Origin: Salinisphaera japonica YTM-1
GTDB taxonomy: Bacteria > Pseudomonadota > Gammaproteobacteria > Nevskiales > Salinisphaeraceae
Assembly: GCF_003788585.1 (NCBI RefSeq)
Contig: NZ_AYKG01000003.1
Coordinates: 19,820 to 83,819, forward strand
Length of the DNA stretch: 64,000 bases
Reading direction: 5' to 3'
The notes under the pieces were generated by a model, which made no database searches, was not told the origin of the DNA, and saw only the letters and a list, made by a program, of their open reading frames with translations. Made by a program: the position numbers and the translations under genes. Shown here piece after piece: positions 48,038 through 54,718 of the stretch. Every line of letters begins with the position of its first letter. Position 1 is the first letter of the stretch.

Positions 48038-48794
48038 AGCTGGCGATGAAATGGTCGGAGGGCGATACACGCCGCTGGCTGGGCTTGGCGGCCCCGGCAG
48101 TTCGGTCGCCAAACCTCGGGGTGAACACGCCTTGCCAGCCCTGAATAATTGATTCGCTCAAGGCATCCGCAGCGCTATGCCCATCAGCCTCAAGCTTGGC
48201 GAGCTTGGAAACCATCATCGAGACGGCCTTATCCGTCATCGGTTTCTTGAGCGCTTTCCGGTGATCGACAAAGTCCGACCACAATTCGGTGGTTACCGAT
48301 TTGGGCAGTTCATCAGGTCTCGCGCGAGTCTTTACTTCTTTGGGTACTTCTTTGGTTACTTCGACTGACCCTCGGTCAGTGCCCCGCGGCGTGAGAGTCA
48401 GTGCCCCACTGTTGTGAGAGTCAGTGCCCCGATCATGAGTCACTGACTCTCGGTCAGTGCCTCGGCTATCGGGTACTAACTGAGAGTCAGCGCCCGAGGG
48501 GATAATTGGGATGTATAAGTGACTTCGCCATTCGCGCCCACCGGCTTGGCGCGATGTCTTCACAATCCACCCCGCATCGGCGCCAAGCGCCAAGTGCTCA
48601 CACACGGCTCGCTCGCTGAGACCGGAATCGCGTGCAATCGATCGCGTAGACGGGTAGCACTGCGTGCCGTCGGGCTGCATGTACTTGGAAAGCACATCGA
48701 GCACGTAACGCGTCATCGGTTTTTCGGGGCCGTTCTCGGACAACAGCGCCTTGCGCCAGCGCACGACAAATGGCAACTTTTCTTTAGAATCCAT
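48030..48794 (-). CDS. Phage replication initiator, lambda-O-like
   Basis: 254 residues. A winged-helix DNA-binding domain at about 20-95 (YPSTRSIARDSGLSERAVCE), a low-complexity linker at about 100-155 with repeated RGTDRES and EVTKEVPKEV units, then a C-terminal domain (about 165-235; TTELWSDFVDHRKALKKPMT, IIQGWQGVFTPRFG) of the phage O/DnaT type that contacts the helicase. The linker repeats are dictated by DNA iterons inside the gene (48374-48495), the same arrangement as ori-lambda inside gene O. dnaB follows with an 8-bp overlap. Confidence 0.85.
   Translation of the reverse strand: MDSKEKLPFVVRWRKALLSENGPEKPMTRYVLDVLSKYMQPDGTQCYPSTRSIARDSGLSERAVCEHLALGADAGWIVKTSRQAGGREWRSHLYIPIIPSGADSQLVPDSRGTDRESVTHDRGTDSHNSGALTLTPRGTDRGSVEVTKEVPKEVKTRARPDELPKSVTTELWSDFVDHRKALKKPMTDKAVSMMVSKLAKLEADGHSAADALSESIIQGWQGVFTPRFGDRTAGAAKPSQRRVSPSDHFIASYD
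48333..48495. repeat. Iteron cluster and 12-mer repeats inside the initiator gene: probable replication origin
   Basis: Five copies of GAGTCAGTGCCCC or GGTCAGTGCCCC start near 48374, 48395, 48418, 48452 and 48484. Their shared TCAG step recurs at 22, 23, 33 and 33 bp, that is 2-2-3-3 helical turns. Two copies form inverted repeats (ACTGAC-N5-GTCAGT). Beside them lie tandem 12-mers TACTTCTTTGGG, TACTTCTTTGGT and a half copy (48333-48362), lower in GC than the surroundings. Iterons plus unwinding element inside an O-like gene match the architecture of ori-lambda. Confidence 0.7.
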
Positions 48795-48905
48795 GCACGT
48801 TCCTGTGACAGATCGTGCACACGCCTGCTATTGTTATATTTCTGTGATGCGGCGTGTGCCGTAGGTAAGTAGGCCCGTCTCGATCGTCCCTCGAGATGGG
48901 CCTTT

Positions 48906-49178
48906 CTACGTCTGGTCGAGAATGGCCCGGATCTGCGACAACGCCTTTCGGCCGTTGGTCAGATCCGCCAGGCGCTCGTCAGTCATGCCGTCGTGCGCAA
49001 TCCGCTCGACTGCCGCCCCGATCCGGGCGGCGTCGCGGCCGATAAAGCGCTCGATGAAGCCGCGATCGTCCATCGCCCCATGGGTGGCACGCCGGGCGAT
49101 CTCGCCCGTGTCGCCGTGGACGTAGACGATCACGCGCTTACAGCCCTCGAAGGCCTCAAGGTGGTGGTGATCAGTCAT
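48906..49178 (-). CDS. Hypothetical element protein (90 aa)
   Basis: 90 residues starting MTDHHHLEAFEGCKRVIVYV; the C-terminal half is helical (MTDERLADLTNGRKALSQIR). Not recognised. Overlaps the upstream gene by 8 bp. Between it and the initiator gene lie 111 bp that carry TGCACG-N14-CGTGCA (48792-48817) over the initiator start and an AT-rich stretch, probably the promoter for replication genes. Confidence 0.65.
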   Translation of the reverse strand: MTDHHHLEAFEGCKRVIVYVHGDTGEIARRATHGAMDDRGFIERFIGRDAARIGAAVERIAHDGMTDERLADLTNGRKALSQIRAILDQT

Positions 49179-49362
49179 AGCTGGTCACCTCCACGCAGTG
49201 CAGCGATCGCTCGGGTTCGGCATGACGCATGGCGATACACGCCTGGCGCGCCTCGTCGGCATCATCGAACCGGCCGGAGGCGTGTTCGGTGATGCGCTGG
49301 CCGCCGGGCGTGGTGCGGGCTTCAGCGACGTAGAACGCGCGATCGATGACATTACCGGCCAT
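49171..49362 (-). CDS. Hypothetical element protein (63 aa)
   Basis: 63 residues (MAGNVIDRAFYVAEARTTPG). Resembles the general style of small phage accessory proteins with an antiparallel sheet plus helix; no family recognised. Overlaps both neighbours (8 bp and 11 bp), which supports that it is translated. Confidence 0.6.
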   Translation of the reverse strand: MAGNVIDRAFYVAEARTTPGGQRITEHASGRFDDADEARQACIAMRHAEPERSLHCVEVTSYD

Positions 49363-49594
49363 GACGCACCGCCTTGAGCTCGGACTGAATATCCTCGGTC
49401 AGCTTGGCGGCCTGACCCGCCAGCAGACGGGTGGCGTTGATCAAGCTGCTCTCGTGGCGCGAAGTCCACCACTCGGGTTCGCCAATGTTGCAAACGCGCT
49501 CGAAATCGATATCGCGCTGAATCTCCGCGATGCCTTCGATCGCAGCGTGGATCTCGTTCAAGCGTTCGAGTGAACTGCGGGTGTGATCGCTCAT
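49352..49594 (-). CDS. Hypothetical element protein (80 aa)
   Basis: 80 residues, helical (SSLERLNEIHAAIEGIAEIQ). No family recognised. Overlaps the AlpA-like gene upstream by 4 bp (ATGA) and the gene downstream by 11 bp, so it is part of a compact early operon. Confidence 0.65.
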   Translation of the reverse strand: MSDHTRSSLERLNEIHAAIEGIAEIQRDIDFERVCNIGEPEWWTSRHESSLINATRLLAGQAAKLTEDIQSELKAVRHGR

Positions 49595-49791
49595 GCCGGC
49601 ACCTCGCCCAAAAGGCGCTCAACGGAGTCGGCTGGCCAGAGCAGGCGGCCATTGGGAAGCTTCTTAGGCTTGATCCCGAAGTAGGAGCCTGTCTGACACA
49701 GGCGGACGCGGATCGATCCGGCTTTCGCCCCGATCGAATCGGCGAAAGCCGCTGTCGACATGCCAGTGCTTGCGCTGTTCTTCACACTCAT
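49591..49791 (-). CDS. AlpA/excisionase-like DNA-binding protein, copy 1
   Basis: 66 residues with a winged-helix core of the AlpA/Xis type: AAFADSIGAKAGSIRVRLCQ then KPKKLPNGRLLWPADSVERL, where the RLLWPADSVERLL ending is typical. A close paralogue is encoded at 50213-50422. Such proteins activate integrase or replication genes of satellites (P4, CP4-57) or act as excisionases. Overlaps neighbours on both sides by 4 bp. Confidence 0.75.
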   Translation of the reverse strand: MSVKNSASTGMSTAAFADSIGAKAGSIRVRLCQTGSYFGIKPKKLPNGRLLWPADSVERLLGEVPA

Positions 49792-49946
49792 GACAACTCT
49801 CCCGCATCGGCCAAGCGGCGAGCTTTCGACATGTGACGGTTGTAGCGCCTCAGCCGGACAGCGAGGCTGGAATCAGAACGCAGGGCGGCATAGGCCATGC
49901 GTCGATGGGCGTGTGCGCGGCGGTTCGCGCGGAATGGGGTTTGCAT
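49788..49946 (-). CDS. Small basic protein (52 aa)
   Basis: 52 residues, Arg/His/Ala rich (MQTPFRANRRAHAHRRMAYA), no family recognised. ATG 49946 has a near-perfect AGGAG five bases upstream; the longer open frame to 50216 crosses a hairpin-rich leader and is not credible. Stop overlaps the AlpA-like gene start (ATGA). Could bind nucleic acid; the sequence gives no more. Confidence 0.55.
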   Translation of the reverse strand: MQTPFRANRRAHAHRRMAYAALRSDSSLAVRLRRYNRHMSKARRLADAGELS

Positions 49947-49949
49947 TGC

Positions 49950-49970
49950 GGCTCCTAGATTATTGGAGCC
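49950..49970 (-). promoter_or_regulatory. Hairpin sequestering the ribosome-binding site of the 52-aa gene
   Basis: GGCTCC-N9-GGAGCC. On the minus strand the AGGAG Shine-Dalgarno of the 52-aa gene is the 3' arm of this stem, so folding would mask it. The remaining leader up to 50212 has a second AGCGCC / GGCGCT stem with a T run and no gene. Confidence 0.45.
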
Positions 49971-50212
49971 ACCGCCTTTCGCTGCTAATCGAAGGGAGAT
50001 GGCTGTACGCGGGTTAGCAGACCGGGAATCTAGGAAACCGGCAGGCTCGAAAGCCTCCCACGCACAGCCACCATTGAGAGCGAGCACAAAAAAAGCGCCG
50101 CTTAGGTGGTTGGCGCTTGTGCGCCTAGATTCATTCAGGCTGCTAAACCCGGCCCTCGATTTTGCGAGGACATTTGGAATATGCCACCACTTAGAGATCG
50201 TTGCAAGCGTTC

Positions 50213-50422
50213 TCATGCCGTGGTGCTCCGCTTCTTTTTTAGCAGGCGCTCGACCGAGTCACTGGGCCAAAGTAGACGGCCGCTTGGGAGCTTGCGGGGC
50301 TTGATGCCGTGGTAGCTACCGGTTTTGCAAAGTCGAACCCGAATGGCGCTAGCCTTGCCATCGATAGCGCGGGCCAAGCTTTCGGTCGAAAGGCCATTCG
50401 CCGGCTGGTTTTCTTGATCCAT
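50213..50422 (-). CDS. AlpA/excisionase-like DNA-binding protein, copy 2
   Basis: 69 residues starting at ATG 50422 with GGAG eight bases upstream (an ATG at 50440 lies in a terminator T run). The core SAIRVRLCKTGSYHGIKPRK and LPSGRLLWPSDSVERLLKKK are nearly identical to the paralogue at 49591-49791, so one is a duplicate. This copy stands alone behind a tandem array of terminators and close to the integrase, the usual place for a satellite master regulator or excisionase. Confidence 0.75.
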   Translation of the reverse strand: MDQENQPANGLSTESLARAIDGKASAIRVRLCKTGSYHGIKPRKLPSGRLLWPSDSVERLLKKKRSTTA

Positions 50423-50440
50423 GAGATTTTCTCCAGACAT

Positions 50441-50465
50441 AAAAAAACCCGCTCGAGGGCGGGTT
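50441..50465 (-). terminator. Terminator 1 of a tandem array
   Basis: AACCCGC-TCGAGG-GCGGGTT with seven T after the stem on the minus strand. It ends 19 bp before the start codon of the second AlpA-like gene, so it could act as an attenuator in its leader. Confidence 0.8.
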
Positions 50466-50488
50466 CGTGGCGCATATTTGATATGCAC

Positions 50489-50514
50489 AAAAAAGCCCGC
50501 TCAATTGACGGGCT
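50489..50514 (-). terminator. Terminator 2 of a tandem array
   Basis: AGCCCG-N9-CGGGCT with at least six T on the minus strand. Between it and terminator 1 lies the perfect palindrome GCATAT-TTG-ATATGC (50472-50486), possibly an operator. Confidence 0.75.
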
Positions 50515-50533
50515 CTGTTAGATATTCCGGAAA

Positions 50534-50578
50534 TAAAAAAACTACCAAGGCAGCATCCGTTGGATACTATTTTGGTAG
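50534..50578 (-). terminator. Terminator 3 of a tandem array
   Basis: CTACCAA / TTGGTAG outer stem enclosing a smaller ATCC-GTT-GGAT stem, then seven T on the minus strand. A further T run follows a weaker structure at 50685-50690. Similar TCCGGA words follow the T runs (50432, 50525, 50675, and one at 50752). The whole gap 50423-50786 has no credible gene. Confidence 0.65.
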
Positions 50579-50786
50579 CTTTCCTTTTTCCATACCGCAC
50601 CGATTTAAATCGAGCAAGTATGAATTAATGGGAATTGGTTAGAGCGGGTTGTATTCGTCGGACCGCGCTAAATAATCCGGACACAAAAAAGCCGCCTGTA
50701 GCGCAACCTTTGGACGCAATACTGACAGCTTCTACGATAAATGCTGCACTATTCCGGACATGCATGCAAGCATGAATTAGCATTCG

Positions 50787-52100
50787 TTACTGAGCGGCCT
50801 CCAAACGTTTTGCGTTAAGACTTTTCGGCTGTCCTAGCCCTGCCTGATCAAGAACCCAAGCCTCGATCCGCACATGCCACATGCGCAGCAAGTCAAGCGG
50901 CCGTTGGCGGTAATGCTTCTCGGCCAGTGCGCTCGGCTTGTGACCCTGGATCTGGGCAACGACGCCTACAGGGCACTCCACCCACTCCGAGAGCGTGCCA
51001 AAACTCCGGCGCAGCCCGTGCAGCGTGACGTGCGGCAGGCCCGCGGCCTGTAGCGTGCGGGTGTGACGGTGGTTGGCGTCGGTCAGGCGCCCGGATTCGG
51101 CCGTGGGACTTGAGAATACCCACTCGTTGCGTCGTGGCAGCCAGCCGAATAACTGGGATAGGTAGGGCGTGAGCGGTATATCTCGATCGCCCTCGACCTT
51201 GTCACGCAGCGTCACGCTGTTCCAGCGCAGATCAAGATCGGGCCATTTCAGACGCGCCATCTCGCTGGGCCGAGCGCCAGTGAGCAACAACGCCTGTAGA
51301 TAGGCCGCCATCACCGGGTTGTCGATGGTGCGCACGGCCGCGAACCACGGGGCGAGCTGCTCGCGCTGCAACACGTCCGACTTGGCGCGCGGCTTGGGCA
51401 CTGCCCGGCGCACCGTGCTACTGAACACGCGGGGCACGTCCACGAGGCCACGAAAGGCCGGCTGTTCGTCACACCAGACAAGACACGCCCGCAGTAGCCG
51501 ATACGCTCGCGCTGCCACGGTCGGCCTATGCGCTTTCTCCTGCTCAATCCAGGCCGTGATACGGCTAGCATCGAGATCGACCAAGCGCGCGGCGCTCAGC
51601 TCATACAGCGGGCCGGCCGTGGTGGTCTTATGAGAGCGCCGCCGAGGCTGGCCGGGCGCCTGCATCATCTTGTCGTGATCGAGGCGGTGTGACTCGCTCC
51701 AGTTGGCCTGGCGCGCTGCGATGTAGACGGGCCACACGTCGGCCAGGGTCACGGTCGCCCGGGCTGCCTCCTGACGCTGTGATTCACGCTGTTCGAGGTG
51801 TGCTTGTTGTTCTTCCTTCGGATGCACGCCTGAATCGACCAACACGCGCAGTCGGCGCGCCTCAGCCTGGGCGTCATCAAGGGACCAGCTTTCCACCCGC
51901 CCGATCGTCACGCGCACGGTCTCGCGTTGCATGCGGGTCTGGAACAGGTAGTGGCGACTGCCGTTCGACCGGGCGCGTATGCCAAGGCCCGGCGTGCGGG
52001 CATCCCAAAGGTAGGCGCCGGATTTGCCATCAGGGCAGCGGAAAGTATCCACGCGGCGGTGGGTGAAGTTCACCCGGCTGGTAGCATCTGCACTGGCCAT
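50787..52100 (-). CDS. int: Tyrosine recombinase integrase (P4-like)
   Basis: 437 residues with an N-terminal arm-binding DUF4102-type domain (GKSGAYLWDARTPGLGIRAR), a core-binding SAM-like domain, and the catalytic domain. The catalytic Arg lies in LLTGARPSEMARLKW, the second Arg in VTLHGLRRSFGTL, the His in IQGHKPSALAEK and the nucleophile Tyr in HYRQRP. It is encoded 238 bp from attR, pointing away from it, as in P4-family islands that use tRNA 3' ends. Confidence 0.95.
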   Translation of the reverse strand: MASADATSRVNFTHRRVDTFRCPDGKSGAYLWDARTPGLGIRARSNGSRHYLFQTRMQRETVRVTIGRVESWSLDDAQAEARRLRVLVDSGVHPKEEQQAHLEQRESQRQEAARATVTLADVWPVYIAARQANWSESHRLDHDKMMQAPGQPRRRSHKTTTAGPLYELSAARLVDLDASRITAWIEQEKAHRPTVAARAYRLLRACLVWCDEQPAFRGLVDVPRVFSSTVRRAVPKPRAKSDVLQREQLAPWFAAVRTIDNPVMAAYLQALLLTGARPSEMARLKWPDLDLRWNSVTLRDKVEGDRDIPLTPYLSQLFGWLPRRNEWVFSSPTAESGRLTDANHRHTRTLQAAGLPHVTLHGLRRSFGTLSEWVECPVGVVAQIQGHKPSALAEKHYRQRPLDLLRMWHVRIEAWVLDQAGLGQPKSLNAKRLEAAQ

Positions 52101-52189
52101 GCGTCACCTCTCTACAGGTGGTCTGTGGTCCGGCCGCGACGTGGTGCAATACGTCGCGGCCACCTTTACGACAATCCCTCGGTCGCCCT

Positions 52190-52219
52190 GGGCAGCACTT
52201 GGGCAGCACCTGGGCAGCA
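52190..52219 (+). promoter_or_regulatory. Right integrase arm-type repeats
   Basis: GGGCAGCA at 52190, 52201 and 52212, an exact 11-bp period, same orientation as the two copies near attL. The region 52101-52337 between integrase and attR has no gene; it also carries the short words GCAGACTAACGCAGATATAT near 52233. Confidence 0.7.
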
Positions 52220-52337
52220 AATTGCCGTAAATGCAGACTAACGCAGATATATCTACAATGCTCTAAAAATCGCCGTATCCTTTACGCTGCAACGGCTTGA
52301 GAAGCGCATGTAAGTTTAGACTAATTCGTATGGTTGC

Positions 52338-52385
52338 GGACTCATAATCCCTTGGTCGTCGGTTCGAGTCCGACCGGGCCCACCA
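52338..52385 (+). repeat. attR core (displaced tRNA 3' end)
   Basis: 48 bp identical to the 3' end of the tRNA at 39244-39291, including CCA. No 5' half is present, so this is not a working tRNA but the original host 3' end displaced by integration. Confidence 0.95.
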
Positions 52386-52431
52386 ATTCTTAAATCGCTG
52401 CGTGGTGCTGTCGTACCCGCCGGCGCTTTGG

Positions 52432-53898
52432 CTATGAGTCTTTTGCGCTACCGAGGTAGTTCCAGCCGCCGCCCAGCGCTCTGAACGTGGCCACCGCCGC
52501 CTGTGCTGCGCTTACGCGGGCCTGCACTTCGGCATCGCGGGCAGACAAAAGCCGGGCATCGACTTGCAGTACATCGATTTGGCTGGCCACACCGCGTTCA
52601 TAGGCTTTCTGGCGTGCGGCTCTTGCACGGTCCAGCGACGCCACGCCGCTGGCGAGCGTGGCGCTTTGTTCTTGGCGATTCGTGAGTGCTGAGACCGCGT
52701 TTTCGACGTCTTGGGTCGCCTGAAGCGCTGTCTGGCGATAGGCGGCCAGCATTTCGGCGTTTCGTCCTCGCGCGGCCTTGATTTGGGCGTTGATTCGTCC
52801 GAAATCGAACAGCCGCCAGCGCAGCCCGACCGCGCCCGCGGCTTGGGTGGCGCCATCGGAAAAGAGATTGCTGCCCCCGATCGTCGTTGCGGTACCAATG
52901 AGCCCGGTTAACGAGATACTCGGGTAGTACTGGGCTATCGCGGCGCCGATTCGTGCGTTGGCCGCCATCAGCCGGCGCTCGGCAATCATCAGATCAGGGC
53001 GTCGCGTGAGCAGATCACGCGGGCTGCCCATCGCGTTGAGGGCCGGGGCACGCGGGATATCGTGGGTCGATGCAAAGTCGTTGCGATAGGTACCAGGCGG
53101 TACGCCGAGCAGCACGTCCAGGCCGTTGGTCGCTTGATCTCGCGCGGCCCGCAATACAGGCAGCGCGGCTCGGGTCTGGGCCACGCGCGCGGCTTGTTGA
53201 TCGGTCTGCGCCTCGGGTATCAGGCCATGATCAGAGAGTTTGCGCGTCAGCCGGAGAAGCTCGCGCTGGGTATTAAGTTTCTGCTGTGCGATATCCAGGC
53301 GTTGCTGCACGCCACGCAGCACCATATAGGTATCAGCCACTTCGGCTGCCACACCCAGGCGCGTGGCGGCCACGCCTGCCATCGAGGCTTCGTAGTCGGC
53401 AAGTGCGGCCTGACGCGCGCGGCGTAATCCGCCGAACAGGTCTAAATCCCAACTCGCGGTCAGATTTGCTTCGTAGTTGTCGTTATAGCGTTCGTAGGTG
53501 GGAATGGTGTTCAGTACTCGCCCAAGCTGGGTTTCTACCGACTGATACGCGCGGGCGGCCTGGCCACTGACGTTGGCCGATGGCAACAAATCAGCCGTGG
53601 CACCGCCAACGACTGCCCGTGCCTGGGTTACGCGTGCGCGCGCCTGGGCAAGGTTGAGGTTTTGCGCCAAGGCCAAACGCATATAACGGCTCAACGCTGG
53701 ATCATCGAATTGGTTCCACCAGCGTATTAACGCCGCGTCGTCGACCGGCGCGGATGTGCCCGGACCCGTCGAGCCGGCTATCTGCGGGCTATAGCTTTCA
53801 TCCAGCGCAAGCTCTGGTCTTTCGTAGTCCGGCCCGACGGCACAACCCGCCAATGCAGTCAGGCTGCCTAGCGTTAAAACGATGCGAAACAGCGACAT
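52432..53898 (-). CDS. RND efflux outer-membrane factor lipoprotein (NodT/OprM family)
   Basis: 488 residues. ATG 53898 with GAGG upstream gives a lipoprotein signal peptide ending in the lipobox LTALAGC; the start 27 bp earlier lacks a ribosome site. Two outer-membrane-factor repeats of long coiled coils (LNLAQARARVTQARAVVGGA; YERGVASQIDVLQVDARLLS) are typical of TolC-like channels of the NodT type. Divergent from tetR and separated by 98 bp that carry an operator. It would complete the adaptor and pump encoded at 54719-58943. Confidence 0.94.
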   Translation of the reverse strand: MSLFRIVLTLGSLTALAGCAVGPDYERPELALDESYSPQIAGSTGPGTSAPVDDAALIRWWNQFDDPALSRYMRLALAQNLNLAQARARVTQARAVVGGATADLLPSANVSGQAARAYQSVETQLGRVLNTIPTYERYNDNYEANLTASWDLDLFGGLRRARQAALADYEASMAGVAATRLGVAAEVADTYMVLRGVQQRLDIAQQKLNTQRELLRLTRKLSDHGLIPEAQTDQQAARVAQTRAALPVLRAARDQATNGLDVLLGVPPGTYRNDFASTHDIPRAPALNAMGSPRDLLTRRPDLMIAERRLMAANARIGAAIAQYYPSISLTGLIGTATTIGGSNLFSDGATQAAGAVGLRWRLFDFGRINAQIKAARGRNAEMLAAYRQTALQATQDVENAVSALTNRQEQSATLASGVASLDRARAARQKAYERGVASQIDVLQVDARLLSARDAEVQARVSAAQAAVATFRALGGGWNYLGSAKDS

Positions 53899-53934
53899 AG
53901 CCAGCCTCAGGAAAACGACGAACAAACGCGTTTA

Positions 53935-53958
53935 GTGACTATAAACTAATTTGGTCAC
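53935..53958. promoter_or_regulatory. Operator 1 between outer-membrane factor and tetR
   Basis: GTGACTA-N10-TGGTCAC, 24 bp, one mismatch in dyad symmetry. Same half-sites and spacing as operator 2 at 54651. It lies 36 bp before the channel gene and 38 bp before tetR, so it can control both divergent promoters. Confidence 0.75.
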
Positions 53959-53996
53959 ATACTGTCAAAGCAGTCGACACACGATATGCTTTGCGT

Positions 53997-54614
53997 ATGA
54001 GCGATACTATTTCCGAGCCCACTGACCTCCGCGGCCCCGAAGAGCATGATATTCGCGGCCAAATCGTTGTTGCGGCTGCCGAACATTTCAGACGCTACGG
54101 TTATTACAAGACAACGGTATCGGATCTGGCGCGCGCTATCGGCTTTTCAAAAGCCTATGTATACAAGTTCTTCGCCTCGAAACAGGCGATCGGCGAAGTG
54201 ATCTGCGGGCAATGCCTGGATCGTTTGATGGTCGAGGTCAAAGAGGCCGTACACGAGGCCGAGCGGCCACAGGAAAAGATACGCCGGCTCTTTTCCACGG
54301 CCGCCAAGGCGGGCCTGAACCTGTGGTTTCATGATTTCAAGCTTTATGAGATCGCCGCATCGGCCGCGACCGAGAACTGGGCGCCGGTCGGCCGATATGA
54401 GCGACAGATCGAAGCGTTGATCGAAGAGATCGTGATCGCCGGGCGCCAAAGCGGTGCATTCGAGCGCAAGACGCCGCTTGATGAGACCACGCGAGCAATC
54501 AATCACGCGCTCAGGCCTTATATGCACCCGCTCTTGCTCGAGCATAACCTCGACCGCGCCGATAGCGCGCCGCTTGAGCTGGCCAGCCTGGTGCTACGCA
54601 GTCTGGCACCCTGA
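53997..54614 (+). CDS. TetR family repressor of the RND efflux genes
   Basis: 205 residues. N-terminal helix-turn-helix TTVSDLARAIGFSKAYVYKF followed by a ligand domain with a RRLFSTAAKAGLNLWFHDF segment. Starts at ATG 53997 rather than TTG 53991. Positioned between divergent channel gene and adaptor/pump genes and flanked by two copies of the same 24-bp inverted repeat, which strongly suggests autoregulation and control of all three efflux genes. The inducer is unknown. Confidence 0.9.
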   Translation: MSDTISEPTDLRGPEEHDIRGQIVVAAAEHFRRYGYYKTTVSDLARAIGFSKAYVYKFFASKQAIGEVICGQCLDRLMVEVKEAVHEAERPQEKIRRLFSTAAKAGLNLWFHDFKLYEIAASAATENWAPVGRYERQIEALIEEIVIAGRQSGAFERKTPLDETTRAINHALRPYMHPLLLEHNLDRADSAPLELASLVLRSLAP

Positions 54615-54650
54615 CGAGCACGATACAGCCGCGAGCCATATCGCGACTTT

Positions 54651-54674
54651 GTGACTATTGACTTATTTAGTCAC
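54651..54674. promoter_or_regulatory. Operator 2 upstream of the adaptor-pump genes
   Basis: GTGACTA-N10-TAGTCAC, a perfect 7-bp inverted repeat with the same spacing as operator 1. The spacer contains TTGACT, which could be a -35 box, so a bound repressor would block it. Located 44 bp before the adaptor start codon. Confidence 0.8.
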
Positions 54675-54718
54675 CCGAAAGAAACTGCAATTCGATCCTG
54701 TTTGGCACCGAGGACGCC

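Noticed and set aside
49788..50216. A 142-codon open frame in the mobile element
   Set aside because: Only the last 52 codons have a ribosome site (AGGAG before ATG 49946); the rest crosses hairpins and shows no protein-like pattern.
50349..50600. An 83-codon open frame across the terminator array
   Set aside because: It spans three terminator stems and T runs, and overlaps the AlpA-like gene in another frame.
52338..52385. Second tRNA gene
   Set aside because: Only the 3' 48 nt of the tRNA are present; the acceptor 5' strand and D arm are missing. It is the attR copy.
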